Below are positions 30,679-42,405 of a stretch of 64,000 nucleotides of DNA, one piece after another. Below the pieces are notes generated by a model. It was not told where the DNA came from. It searched no databases and was given only the letters and a program-made list of their open reading frames with translations. Location: the NCBI GenBank assembly GCA_024195585.1, contig SWBL01000037.1:124001-188000 (forward strand). Direction: 5' to 3'. The DNA comes from Aureobasidium sp. EXF-3400 (Eukaryota; Ascomycota; Dothideomycetes; Dothideales; Saccotheciaceae). The position numbers and the translations under genes are program-made. Numbering within the stretch: the first letter of the stretch is position 1; each line of letters starts with the position of its first letter.

Positions 30679-31452
30679 TGTGTTGGGTGGAATGTGATTT
30701 GCGAGTCGAGAGTTGAATCTGACGTAGAGCTGTCAATGGCGGAGCTCGCGCACGGCGGAGAAGCGGCCAGCGGAGAGGAGAGGAAGCAGCGGTGGAGATC
30801 CGTGCGTTTGCGCCTTCCCTTCCGCTCCGCGATCGATGCAGGGAAGTCGTTTTGGACTTTGCGGCTTTTTATGACTGACTTGCCGTGATAGCCTGGAGGC
30901 CCTGAACATAACCTGTTTGGGGCGTTAAAGTTGCGAGAGTGGATTGTCACTGGTGAGGCGTCGTTTGTAGAGCTCTTCGGTTAGTCTTGTTGTTATAGAC
31001 GAGTGAGATTAAGTTCACAGATACTACTGGCTATCAGACTTGGTATTCCCGCGTAAAGGAGCGCTTTCCGGTCGTGGTTCGTGACATGGTTTCCACACCG
31101 CTCCGCCCGGCGCGCAAGGGCGGTAGGAGGATACGCGGCCGGTGACGAATACACGCTGCACGCTGGTGAGCTTGCCGGGCCAGACTGGAAGCGCCAGTTG
31201 AGAGTGCCGGGCTAGGTGGGCGACCATTGTCGCCAAGGCCCAGTCAGAGGCTTTGAAATAGACAGGCTGGATGGGTATTGGCAGCATTGGCGGCAGCGAC
31301 ACATCCCAAAGCCGACAAAGCTGTGCGCTTCCCTCTACACGCGCCCAAACCGTCGTGCAAGTCGTCGTTGTGCGCAGCCCTCTTAACCTCAAGCCAGCGT
31401 CCACCGCTACCTGCCTTCCACCGCACACCACCCACCGCAGTCCGCGCTGACA
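30679..31452. other. Divergent promoter, LSM7 / Zn2Cys6 gene
   Basis: About 770 bp between two genes that point away from each other. CT-rich tracts near 31330-31440 precede the Zn2Cys6 start. No gene seen. Confidence 0.4.
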
Positions 31453-33541
31453 ATGTCCGAAGCCGCTCCGCCCACCGATGCCCGCGGCCTGGGTATGTCC
31501 ATGTCGTGATCTATACACATATCCAACACTATACTAATGCCATGCAGTCAATCCCAGCGCAAAGCGCAAGAGAAGTCCTTCGTTGGCCCCGTACCAAGGA
31601 GGACTCGCGCCGCAGAACAAGGCGCCAAAGACGAACAACGTGAGCAGTCAGCTGCAGATCAACTACATTGCGCGCCAATGCATCGACGACCTCCCCTTCA
31701 TTTCCAAGGAGGCCACGCTTCCTGGCATGCTGGAAACCTTGTCATCCTACACACAAGTCCTCGATCGTCATGAGTCGCTGGCTAGCAACCTCGGCGCTCG
31801 TCCTCTCGGCCCAATCCTGATCAAGCGCTTTGAGCGCTGCTTCGATGCGCCCCCGCGAGTCATCGCTTCACACTCTCATGCTAGAGAGTCAGACCTGCCT
31901 CAGGTGACCTGGCTGGACGTCGTGCACTTTGCCCAGGCCCATCCCTCGCAATTCACCCTGTCCACCTTCAGTGAAGGCCGTCGTGTGTGCCAGTTCTACT
32001 ACCCTCAGAAGCAGGTGCGCGTGCAGATTTCCGAAGAGGACTTTCTGTTCATCAACAGTGGCAGATGTCAGGATCTCATTCCACCGCTTCCTATCTGGGA
32101 GGATGAAGAGAAAGAGGTGGCTACCTGCGAGCTTGTCGAGAAAGCTCTGAGAGATCTCACTGCAGCTGCCGACTCGGTCGCTGCTCGTACCCGTCAACTG
32201 GCCCATCGCCTCAAGGGGAGAAGGATGGCCATTCTTGAACGCAGATCTACCGAAGAATCGCATAACAACCAAGTCCAGCAGCAAGCTGTACCTCCTTCTT
32301 TCGTCTCGGTCAACAACACCAACCAACAACCAGTTGTTCAGCAGCCTCAACAACAACATCCGCAGTCTCCAGAGAAGCTTGATCCTGCTTTGCACATCCG
32401 CAACGACCTTCTCAAGCACTTCCAGTCTCTTCCCAAACAAGTACCTCAGCAACCCGACAACCGCCGCGTCTCGTCCATCCAGCAGCAGCCCCAGTCACCA
32501 CCTTTTCAAACACCGCAAAACTTCAACCAGCACCCTCGCCCAACTCTCGAATCGACCCCCACCTCAGTCTCTCCCGTACCCACCAATGTCGCCGCCATAG
32601 CAGCCGCCGCTGCTGCTCAAGCCTCGCATTATGTCCGCGACGAATCACCACAATCGCAACCTCGCCACAACTTCTCAAAACCCCTGCCACCGTCGCAAGA
32701 AGTGTCGCAACCCTATCGTACGATTTGTCAAACACACATGGAAAGTCTGCCGCGCGGCTCCCGCGTCATGCCTCCGTGCGATCGCTGCAGACGTTTGAAG
32801 ATGGATTGTCTGAAGAATCTATCCTCATGTGGTGGATGCACGAAAAAGCATGCAAGATGTCACTGGAAAGAGGTGTCCCGTGAGGAAGTACAAGGACTAG
32901 ACGGCTTTGAAGAGGCAGAAAGAGTAGCCAACGAATATGCAAATGGCACCAGGAGATTCAGTGCTGAATATTCAGCCAGCGATACTAGCATGGATGTGGA
33001 TACTAGAAGTCCTTTTGACTACCCTAGCCACACCGGAGCATCTACACCAGGTGGATTGGGCGTTCAGGGCTTCTCTCGCCCACAAACAGCAGGATACCCC
33101 GAGGTCCAACAGCAAAGTTCATACCCTCCACCACAGGCGCCTCAACAGCAACAAGGCTACGAAGATCCAAACAACAACAATAGCACCTATCGCGCACCCG
33201 CATCCGCACCGAGACCTTTCCCAGAAGACTTGACTCAGCAACAGCAACAAACCCAACAACAACAAGACCGCACAATGGACCTCCTGCGTGTGCTCGGAAA
33301 CCACAACAACGGCATTACTTCGTCCTCTCCAGTCCCTACAAACCCCACTCCTGCTCCCGTCACCGACACCAACAACAACAACCAAAACAGAAACAACGGC
33401 GCATTTAGATCTTCATTTACACCTGCTAATGAAGTCCCTGCTGGTGCTTCTGGCCATGTGGGAAATGCGACAAATGGACAAGGCGCTAATATCATGACAT
33501 CTGAGGTGCCTAGTGCGACTGGTGAAGCCCAAAGAGTGTAG
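31453..33541 (+). CDS. Zn(II)2Cys6 protein with internal DNA-binding domain
   Basis: About 677 aa. Exon 1 (31453-31492, MSEAAPPTDARG) joins exon 2 (31548-33541) in phase via GTATGT/CAG, giving a basic stretch NPSAKRKRSPSLAPYQGG. A conserved N-terminal block follows (residues about 50-220: LQINYIARQCIDDLPFISKE, LPQVTWLDVVHFAQAHPSQF, VRVQISEEDFLFINSG). Then Gln/Pro-rich disorder leads to the zinc cluster at about residues 421-451: PPCDRCRRLKMDCLKNLSSC then GGCTKKHARC, with six Cys. The C-terminal third is Gln/Asn/Pro-rich. A zinc cluster far from the N-terminus is uncommon and recalls UME6-type repressors; that link is a guess. Confidence 0.85.
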
Positions 33542-34100
33542 AAACCTCGAGGTGTGGTGGATGAAGCTTATCTCGAGCGTCACCGTCGTCGCACGAGGAG
33601 GTCTTGGCGTCAGTATCCGTCTTCTCCTGAGTTGGGCGAAGGGGATGGCAGAAACAGGCCTTGGACACTCTGAAAGGAAGCAAGACGCAGACGTGCAAGG
33701 CAAGCGGGTAGACTGGCTTTGTCCCAAGAAAATTCTCTTTGGTTGTTGAAGAAGGAGCGTGCTCTTTCCTATGTTTTTGGAAAGGAGGAGTGGAAACCAT
33801 TGGGTTTAATGATGTCTTTTTTTTTTCTTTTTTTCTTTTTTTTCTCTTGGTCATTTCTAGGTTCTGAAGTCGCGGTTCTGCTGTGCAGAAGATACTCTCG
33901 TTTTGCATTTTCTTTCTTGCTTTCTTTTCATTTCTCTTAATAGCGTCTTGGGTTTGGGTTTAGCGATTCAGCGGTATTCCAGATTGGCAAGAACCTCACA
34001 GTTTTACAAATTTTGTTTTGACTGAGAATTTGTGCAAAAAGAGACTCTATATGATAGTGAGAACCTTTCGCTATTTGCAACAAGTGGCTTTGCTGGAGAC
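33542..34100. other. 3' regions of converging genes
   Basis: Contains a long pyrimidine run (about 33816-33846, almost all T) that could be part of a 3' UTR. No gene seen. Confidence 0.4.
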
Positions 34101-36641
34101 TTAATCAAAGACCATACTCTCATCATCTTCATCCTCCTCACCAAACGACCTTGCACTCCTGTAGCCTTCAAGATCAAAGGTACTCCATTTCCTCTTTCCT
34201 TGCTCAACGACAACACAATTCCTTCTTCCTTTTTTGCCATTCGCGATGAGGTATCTCGGTATCCAGCTTGCTTCGAATGTATGTGCTATGTGGCCTTGTT
34301 GCAGCTCGTTTACAGTCTGCCACTGGTTCTTCACATCCTTCGAGGTAGCTGCTGAAGAAGAAGAACAGCGATAAGGCAAACAAAGCAAATAATGCACTTC
34401 CTCGTGACAAAACAAACACAAAAAAGTCTCCTCGTCTAGGAATTTTAGGGCTGAGATTGTAGATGGAGTAGTTGAGGAAGAGGGAAGCAGAATTTGTTGC
34501 CATGTGTTGCTTGGTTCTCCATTTGCTGGTCTGGTATGTGTCCACAGTGCCAATTCACAGACTTCGGTGTGTGGGCGATGCGTAGGTTGTGCAGGAACAC
34601 CAAGAACAAAAGTCTCGAATACGTCTGCAGAGGTTTCTAGCATAAGGATATCGAGGTACGGGAGGATGGAGGCAGTGGTGCTGGTTCTGCAGGAGATATC
34701 CAAGGTTTTGGGTTTAGAGCTTTGGTGCCAGAGGGAAATGTGTTGGTGTGCGGATTTACAGACGGCATTGAGATGTTCACTCCACAGATGCAGCGAGAGC
34801 AAAGTTTGTGTTTCGAAATCTTGCAGATTGGTTCTGGAGGTGTGGATGCTGGTGATGAGGTCTTTTGTTGTTGGTTGTTGTGATGCGTCGACCTCGGATG
34901 TGGAGAACACTATGGGTTTTAGTCGACTTTTTGTCAATCCGCCTTCTAGGTATGCAAGTGTGTTGGGAAGATCCAGTTGTGGTGTTTCTCGTTCGGCCAT
35001 GTCTTTTGCACTGAGAGACTCGGGATCCGCGGCTGCGAGATCGATTTGATGTCTAAGCCATCTTGAGAATGCTCGGAACTGGCGCTGCTCGATGCCTAAG
35101 ATCTGTACCGCTTCGTGGACAAGCAGCTGAAGAGATGAAAGGGTCGAGAGAATGGAAGTAAAGGCTTCTGGCGGTACATCAAAGTGGGGAGTGTCAGAAT
35201 AGTACCGAGCCAGGCCTCGAAGATTTGTTGCAACAACCATGCTGCGCTCGAGAACAGGCAACAGATTTGTGTGTAAAATCTTGGAAAGTTCGGTGTAGAG
35301 TGTCGTCATGGCATGGTCCCATCGCTTGTGACCGCGTTCAGCCAGTTCGTCGCGTAACCACTCTAGCATTGTTGGCGTAAAGTTTCCAGTCATGGCAAGG
35401 TGATACAAGTTGTCTTCTAGAGCACCCTCACCTTTCTCTTCCAGTGTCTCATTGACGTTCTCCATGAATCTGGAGGGCAAATTAGTATGGGTAGTCCAAT
35501 CGCTCTTTGCTGACACGATACTGCATGAAATGTATCCGCACAAGTCACGAAGTTGTGCTGTTCGCGAAACGATCAAATGCAAATGCGATCCGCCAGATGA
35601 CATAAGTGGTATGTCGAACAGACTGATGTGAAGATTCTTGAAGCCTTGATTGGGTCCATCTGTTGCTTCGTCGTCACGCTCTGCTCGTAGGAGAGCATGA
35701 TATTTCGAGCGACGATGCGATGTATACATCAGTGGTACAAGGGAGTGTGGTGTCTCGTCATCCTCCTCCATAGGCGACTCGATACCTGAGCCAGGGAAGT
35801 CGGGCGTGTATTTGATCTCGAGAATGTCATCAACAGTGACTCGATTCCTACCGCCAGCATGTCCGACAAACATAACATCGGCTGTCAATCGATCCTTTCT
35901 CTGCATTGAATCAAAATAATCGTCGAGGGCTGCTTGTGTGGCGAACATGTCATATCGTCCACTGGCAGTATGTCGAGTTGGAATTGGACTGAGGCGAGGC
36001 AATATAGATTCAACATCGAGGAAAGACAATTGACGAGGCAAGTCTTTCAACAAAGCTTCTTGTCCTTGAGTCTCCAGGTCATCTTCATCACTTGCAGGTG
36101 GCTCGTCAGCGGGATTCAGTCCGAGGCGGCTCCATAAGTCGCTGATGATAGATTGATCCACTGCAAGTTTCGAAGGTTTCTTTAGATCGATGGTGTCGCG
36201 TGTCAACACAGTGCCCCAACCTAAACAAGTTATTTCACCGCGGTCGACCTTAGACTTCGGATTCGCAGCATCGATGTTAAATGGGTCATCACCACCATGC
36301 CGAATGATTTTTCCAGTTTCTCCAGAGACAATATCCACAAAACCAGTGTTCAGAGCTACAGCCAAGCATTTTCCTACGATTGTGTTAGATACTATGCAGA
36401 CAGGGCAAAGTTGCAAGGACAAACCATCACGTATCCATTCGAGACCAACGATAGTTGTTGATGGGCTCTTCCGTTTGACAACAAAAGCGCGTTGACCGCC
36501 GATGCGGTAGACTTCGATCACTTCATCTTGTGTGACAACTGCAAGCAGATCCGTTCGGGGACAATAGGCGAGAAGATGGGGATTGATGGTATACGGAAGA
36601 GATCTTTCTGACTGCAGTGGAAGACGATACTCCTCATCCAT
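34101..36641 (-). CDS. APC4: Anaphase-promoting complex subunit 4
   Basis: Scaffold subunit of the APC/C ubiquitin ligase, which links the platform to APC5/APC1; about 829 aa. Exons 36425-36641 and 34101-36373 flank a 51-nt intron (36374-36424) with a CTAAC branch site. The intron is a multiple of three and has no stop, so the raw frame reads through it. Removal joins WIRDG to KCLAVALNTGFVDIV as expected for a WD-repeat blade. The N-terminal half is the WD40-like domain (INPHLLAYCPRTDLLAVVTQ, IVGLEWIRDGKCLAVAL). Residues from about 330 on form the APC4 helical domain (TGNFTPTMLEWLRDELAERG, RSMVVATNLRGLARYY). It ends in an acidic tail EEDEDDESMVFD. Confidence 0.87.
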   Translation of the reverse strand: MDEEYRLPLQSERSLPYTINPHLLAYCPRTDLLAVVTQDEVIEVYRIGGQRAFVVKRKSPSTTIVGLEWIRDGLSLQLCPVCIVSNTIVGKCLAVALNTGFVDIVSGETGKIIRHGGDDPFNIDAANPKSKVDRGEITCLGWGTVLTRDTIDLKKPSKLAVDQSIISDLWSRLGLNPADEPPASDEDDLETQGQEALLKDLPRQLSFLDVESILPRLSPIPTRHTASGRYDMFATQAALDDYFDSMQRKDRLTADVMFVGHAGGRNRVTVDDILEIKYTPDFPGSGIESPMEEDDETPHSLVPLMYTSHRRSKYHALLRAERDDEATDGPNQGFKNLHISLFDIPLMSSGGSHLHLIVSRTAQLRDLCGYISCSIVSAKSDWTTHTNLPSRFMENVNETLEEKGEGALEDNLYHLAMTGNFTPTMLEWLRDELAERGHKRWDHAMTTLYTELSKILHTNLLPVLERSMVVATNLRGLARYYSDTPHFDVPPEAFTSILSTLSSLQLLVHEAVQILGIEQRQFRAFSRWLRHQIDLAAADPESLSAKDMAERETPQLDLPNTLAYLEGGLTKSRLKPIVFSTSEVDASQQPTTKDLITSIHTSRTNLQDFETQTLLSLHLWSEHLNAVCKSAHQHISLWHQSSKPKTLDISCRTSTTASILPYLDILMLETSADVFETFVLGVPAQPTHRPHTEVCELALWTHTRPANGEPSNTWQQILLPSSSTTPSTISALKFLDEETFLCLFCHEEVHYLLCLPYRCSSSSAATSKDVKNQWQTVNELQQGHIAHTFEASWIPRYLIANGKKGRRNCVVVEQGKRKWSTFDLEGYRSARSFGEEDEDDESMVFD

Positions 36642-36962
36642 TCTTACCAGTAGGCTTTGAATCTAATTTCATCAGAATTGAAGTTAATGTTGGGTTATGC
36701 CAGAAGGTGGTTCAATGTTTATAGGTAGTGTTTAGAAACGATGCAGAATCCCATGTCTTGGCGCCCCGAAGTAGCAGTCGCGATGCACAGAAAACAAAGA
36801 CTAGATAATTGCGAGAGAAAGTTGGAGAACTTGAGTATGGATCCACGTGCAAGTAAACAAATAAAAGTTAAGACGGATCAGAATCAGAATTCTCTGGGAC
36901 AGTAGCCAATACTCGTTCGCTTTTCGTGACACAATCTAATTACGCCTAACCAACATAACCCC
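36642..36962. other. Intergenic, APC4 promoter
   Basis: No gene seen. Confidence 0.4.
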
Positions 36963-38666
36963 TTACACAACCATGTATCCGTCCGCCGTCGATTTGACGT
37001 CCTTTGAGAAGGAAATGTCCTGGCCCATGTTCAACAAAGTCACCGATGAGACCTGGAGAATTGTTAGTACAAGATCTCTGAAGTTGGGTAGAGCTAAACT
37101 TACATCGACTTCAACGTATGGTCTTGTCTTTGAGAATCGGACACTCATGGGGAAGAATTCAGCCTCGCTCTCTGCCTGGGCCTCAAACTCGAAGCTGCCG
37201 GTAGCATTGGCATCATCCACGTCACCAATTGTCCAGTCAATGCTGTCGCCAGAAACCTCGTATACAGCATCAAAGCTGGAAACCGAAGGCTCGCTGGTCT
37301 GGTAGGGTATCGAAACGGTGACATCGTTGAGAGCATCTCCACCGGTGAGTTCATATTCAAGAGTGATGTTGTATGTGCCAGAGCCAGTCTCGTTCACCCA
37401 AGCAGTAAAGGTAATCGGAGGGTCGCTGATGTCTTCAGCCTTTGCAGCCAATCTCCAGCGCATGACACCAATTGAGTTGTTTGCAGGGAATCCTTTTGAG
37501 GTGTCGGTGAGTTGGATTATCTTGTCATTCTTGAAAGCAGCCTTGTCAACCTTGGGATGAGAATTGAGCTGTGCGCCATGGGTCTCACCCAATGAGAGAG
37601 CAAGTTGGACCTGTGTGAGAGAAGGATCGGTGATGCGGAGTTGGAGATCTCCCTTGACCTCAAATGATTCGAGGGAACCTTCTCGGCTGAGCTTAGCCGA
37701 GATGGTCTCAGCGACTGTGATGTGAAGACCCTCGCGGTCTGAAGAAACGACAGGCGCGGCGGCCTGTACGGGAGCACTGGCAGCTGGAGCTGAGGGGACG
37801 AGGGGAGCCTCTGCCTCTGGACCAAGATCGCCGCGGACTTGTTCGAACATGGATGTCGTCTTCGTCTTCTTTCCAAGCTGCATACCCTTGCTTCGGGCAG
37901 GGAGAGATTTCTGGAAGGACTTGTTCTTCTCAGCGTTGTAGGAGTCGTAGGTGTCGGTGACGGCGGGTTGAGTAGGCGGAGGAGTGTAAGTAGGATATGA
38001 GGGAGCGCTGGGCATGTTGGAACGACCAGAACGAGTGGCTTCCTTGCGCTGCATTTCGAGTTGCTTGGCCTTTCTCTTGCGCTCCTCGGTGGCTTCGAGT
38101 TCCTTGTTCTAAAGTGGGTGTGAGCACGTTACGTTCGATATAAGGAGAAGACGAGCATACTCTTGAGATAATGTCCTGGATGCGCTCCTCGTGCGATTCC
38201 ATGTCGAGGAAAGTCTTGATCTGACTCAGGGTGAGGTTCTCGCGGTAGCCCAGAGTGACCAGCTCGTCAAAGGCGCTCAGAAGTTCAAAAGCATTGCGCA
38301 GAATCTCGCGCTCGTCCAGACTTCTGCAGATGCTAGTAACAACCTGGGCAAAAAGGTGTAGCGAGTCAATGTCCTGTAGGATGTTGGATTGGCGGTTGGT
38401 GATGAGGACCATGTATAGCTCGTCGAGGGGCTGGTAAACGAAGCGGACATTGTCCTGTTCGACTGTTGTGTGCTGGGTACCGCTGTCGGCGAGCTTGGGC
38501 AAAGAGGCAAGAAGAGCTTCGATTCTCGATCGCTGCATCTCACGGAACTGGCGTGAGAGGACGGCCTTGCCGCCGCGCGTGCAGATGGATGCTGCCAGAA
38601 CAACCTATACCATTGCATTAGTTGTCCATGTGCTTGGGCCGAGAGAAGGAATATGCTGATTACCAT
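36963..38666 (-). CDS. RET2: Coatomer subunit delta (delta-COP)
   Basis: COPI coat subunit acting in Golgi-to-ER retrograde transport, about 513 aa. Exons 38664-38666 (only the ATG), 38161-38604, 37104-38108 and 36963-37052 join in phase. The start-codon exon is followed by VVLAASICTRGGKAVLSRQF, the classic delta-COP opening. The N-terminal longin-like domain has LADSGTQHTTVEQDNVRFVY and LDELYMVLITNRQSNILQDI. A linker helix with LEATEERKRKAKQLEMQRKE precedes the C-terminal mu-homology domain (EGLHITVAETISAKLSREGS to the end). The last intron (37053-37103) is 51 nt, in frame and stop-free. The end CTADGYMVV-like tail (STADGYMVV) is normal for the family. Confidence 0.94.
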
Positions 38667-39241
38667 TGTGTCGGACAGAAAGAGCAACAGGCGAAAAGAA
38701 GAAGAGTAATGACAAAGAGTGGCAGAGTCTGGTATAGCTCGTTGTTGTTCTGGACCTTAGTTGTCCTCTCCCTAAACTTCCCCACGCTTCGTGGCTCCTG
38801 CCTGCCCAGGGCTGCTGGCTCCTGCCAATCGTCGTTTCTCTGCCAAGCAAAGACCGAGCCAAGCCTCTCCGCGGCCATTACCGCCCACCACTCACACTCG
38901 CGCTCGCGCTTGCAGCCTGGCCGTTTTCGTCCTTTCCACTTCTGCTGCCCAACTCGCCAACTTTCTTCTCTCCACCAAACATTGCAATCTGCGACCACTG
39001 GCAACCACCTGTAATTTGTACATTCTGCATACGTCGCTAGTACTACTGGAACGTGTCATTACTGTCTTCGAAGAATCGCTCTGACATCCCACGACGCTCT
39101 GCATGTACATCACTGTGGCAAGCCGCTAGCCCACGTTTCACCACTCTCACATCAGCGGCATTCCTTTGTTTCCTGCGCACAACACCCAAGGCCCCCTTGC
39201 CGATTCTAGTATCACATCACCGACCCCACTCCTCAGCCGTC
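38667..39241. other. Divergent promoter, RET2 / acidic protein
   Basis: About 570 bp between two genes that point away from each other. Open frames on both strands have no recognised motif. Confidence 0.4.
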
Positions 39242-41787
39242 ATGGCTACCACTCTCCAACCTTCCTTTGGCCTACAACAGCCTGAAGATTCTATGGAGAT
39301 CTCATCCGAATATGGCAACATGGACGCCGACATTGACATCGATCTCGACGCTCCCGACGCTCCCGACACCAACATGCAATCATTTCAGGTAGACGACCAC
39401 CAAATGCAGGAAGACCCTAGATCCGACCGCCCAGATGACGATCTCATGATCGATGACTCTCATCTTGACGATACCGACCGTATGATGCAAGACGACGCTC
39501 CGCCCCAGGAGCAAGATGAGGAGTTGTTAGACTTTAGTGAAGACGAAGAAGATGTACCCATGAACCCTGCAGAGCCTAGTCAGCCCGACATCCACCTCGT
39601 CGCCGAACCTGAAGCGCCTGCAGAGCAACCTTTAACTGCCCAAGAACCTGTCGAAGTTATTCAGTCCGAAGTCGCATCAGAGCTCTTGACTGAAGGTGTC
39701 CAGCCCATCACCACTCAAGATGCACCATCAGAAGAGGTTGTGGAGCAGCCTCAGATTGTCTCTGTCGAGGAACAAGAACCTGTGACCGACCAGATTGTGA
39801 CCAACACGCAGTCAGAGGGTGTCGCTCAAGAACCTCTTGAACAAGTCGCCCAGTCGGAGCCTCAGTCTGTGGCTCAGGAAGAGGCACAGCCCTCAACTGC
39901 TGCAGACTCAGCTGAACAGCCTGAGGTACATGCTCAGGAGTCTGTTGTTGAGTCTACCGAGACTTCTAACACCGCCAACGAAGACTTGGAAGAAGCTGCT
40001 CATGTCTTCCAGCAAGAGTCAACACAAGACCAGCACCCAGAACAAGGTAATGATGATATTCAGATTGGCGTTGCCCAAGAAGACGATGAGCAGCCTGCCA
40101 AACGCACTTTGACTCGTCAAGAGACCGACCTTTCGAACTACACCGTTCCTGATGATTACTCTCGTGAGAGGCAAGTCAACTCGCCTACTGTGACCGGTCT
40201 GCACCCCACCATAGTTGAGTACCAGGAGAACGAGGTTTATCTGTTTCCTTCGAGAGACCCTGCTGTGCCTGAGCAGTACCTACTGCAGAATGAAAATCTC
40301 GTGACCACTAGTCTTGGTGATTTGCTCCAAGCTTGCCGCACTGCTCTTGGTGATGGCATCAGTGAAGACGAAGAGCTGGTTCTGGGCGTGGAGGAGTTGG
40401 ACCTTTACGTGAGCGAAGTAAGTTATGGAAAATTAAGTGCGACATTGTCGACAATTGCTAACTGCTTTTCCAGGACTCGACACCCGCGTTCTCAACCAGC
40501 TTTTCCGAGCTACTTGACATGTACCTGCAGCTGCACAAGCTTGATGGCAATGATAGCCCACCACCCTTCCGTGTGTCCCTTACTACCAAAACTAGATTCA
40601 GCATCCGCTTGGCTTCGATTACTCAAGCCATTTCCGAAGGCAAAGGTTTCTCACAACTTTCCTTCTTGCAATACTACGAATACGACGAACCTACCGAGTT
40701 GCCCGATGAGGACTTTGACGATGACTTTGATGAGTCTGTCAAGCCTGATAAACCGCAGCAACTGACTGAAGAGGGTGCTCCTACCATTGAGAGCGTACAG
40801 AACGTCGCTGAGGAAGAGCACCTCACAGAGAACACCTCTGCTCCCCAACCTGAACAGCAACAAGACGGGCCAAATGACCCTGTTCAAGAGAGTGAGTATG
40901 AAGGCGAAACATCGGCTCAGCATGAAGTGCACGACGATACTGCCGATCATTCCGAGTACAACCATGATGACACTCAGTACTTTGACACCCAAGGAGACGA
41001 GTCTGAGCTGTTGGATGAACGTCATGATGATGAAAAAGACGCTGCGCCTGCCGAAACTCACCCAGCCACTGCTAATGCAGAGACTGCCGTCGGCGATGAA
41101 TCAGGTTACGAGGACCAGAATGCCGATGAGACTTTTCACGATGAAAACGCTTCTGAACACGATGAGCCAGAAGAATCTTTCGAGCAGCATGCTGAAGAAC
41201 AGCAAGAGTATGAAACACAGGGTGAAGAACACGTGTTTGGTCAAGGCGAGTTCTTTGACGAGAACTACGAGTATCAAGACGGTGAAGTACATGAAGAAGA
41301 AGGCGTCTCTGCCGTTGAAGAAGAAGAAGACGCGGTCGAAACCGACAGCCACTACCATCAAGGAGAGCAAGAAGTCGAAGCTGCCGCTGCCGAAGAACAC
41401 GATGACAATACTGTGACTTCGTCTGGAGAGACTTCTCACGCTGATGAGCTCGGGACCGGCCATGACGATGAGCAAGATGCGCATCTGGAACACGGCACTG
41501 CTGATCAGTCCGTCGACGATGGCGTTGCAGATGCTGAACATGGCAGCGCCGTAACTGATGACGCTGCCAGCAAGGACACCTCTAAGCGTCAGTCACTCGC
41601 AGTCGAGGACGATGATTACGACGAGATCAACTTCGATGACGAAGACAGCTACGAAGATGATGGCGCCGGACTTGCGCCGGTACTTACAAACACATCAAGC
41701 AAGGCATCTCCTGGAGCAAAACGTTCATTCTCAGAGCTTGACCAAGTGGACGACGAGCAAGACAGCAAGAAGGCTCGTGCCTCATGA
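39242..41787 (+). CDS. Large acidic protein, function unknown
   Basis: About 829 aa; exons 39242-40417 and 40474-41787 join in phase (GTAAGT/CAG). I chose ATG 39242 (MATTLQPSFGLQQ) since it starts the acidic body; an in-frame ATG at 39053 would add 63 residues rich in Ser/Thr. The first 300 and last 320 residues are disordered and dominated by E, D and Q (DADIDIDLDAPDAPDTNM; EEEEDAVETDSHYH). Between them, about residues 320-480, lies a folded-looking region: EYQENEVYLFPSRDPAVPEQ, LGDLLQACRTALGDGISEDE, FRVSLTTKTRFSIRLASITQ and GFSQLSFLQYYEYDE. The end RSFSELDQVDDEQDSKKARAS contains a possible nuclear signal. I do not recognise a named family. Confidence 0.75.
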
Positions 41788-42405
41788 AGGATGCCCATCT
41801 CAACATGGGACGCCATGTCATACCAAACCGCTATGAACACACCTAACAGGATGTGCTGACCATCATCCGAACAACACTACCTGGATACACTGAGGACCAC
41901 GAGCTAAGCCGGAAAGACGACTCTGCCTGTTTTCTATCACCATCCATTTCCCTGCGTCTTTGTTTTGCAGCGTTACAACGAATGGACAGTCTGCTAACCA
42001 ATAGTACCTGAACGGAATACTAACTATGTCATTGCAGGTCACACATCAGGTAAGGTGCGAGGCATGGACCTCATCTCGATTAGTCCATATCTGTGGATGT
42101 AATGAAGCATATCTCAAAGGGAAGACGAAAAAAGCATGGGCGTTCTTGGGAGTTATGATGATGGGTTTCCAGGAAGATATGGCAGCTGCATCGTTCTGAT
42201 GTCTCTGGCGTGCTTTCATTTCCGATTCGCGAAAAAACGATACCCCCCTGCTGTTGATTTCGGTATTTGTCATTCATCCTTCCCACACTCCAGCACATTA
42301 GTCTGCAGTTCTTAAGTAATCCAATGCATCATGGTCTTTTCTTGTATTCGTGTGTCAGATTCGCTTGTGTTGTTGCAATGGAAGGTCAGGTCTCCTAGGC
42401 GTGTT
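41788..42405. other. Convergent 3' regions
   Basis: 3' ends of the acidic-protein gene and the UPF0303 gene. No gene seen. Confidence 0.4.

Noticed and set aside
31583..33541. Zn2Cys6 protein start at 31583
   Set aside because: The frame continues upstream through an acceptor at 31547 and joins in phase to a short exon with ATG 31453 that adds a basic, conserved-looking start; the codon at 31583 is only an in-frame position within it.
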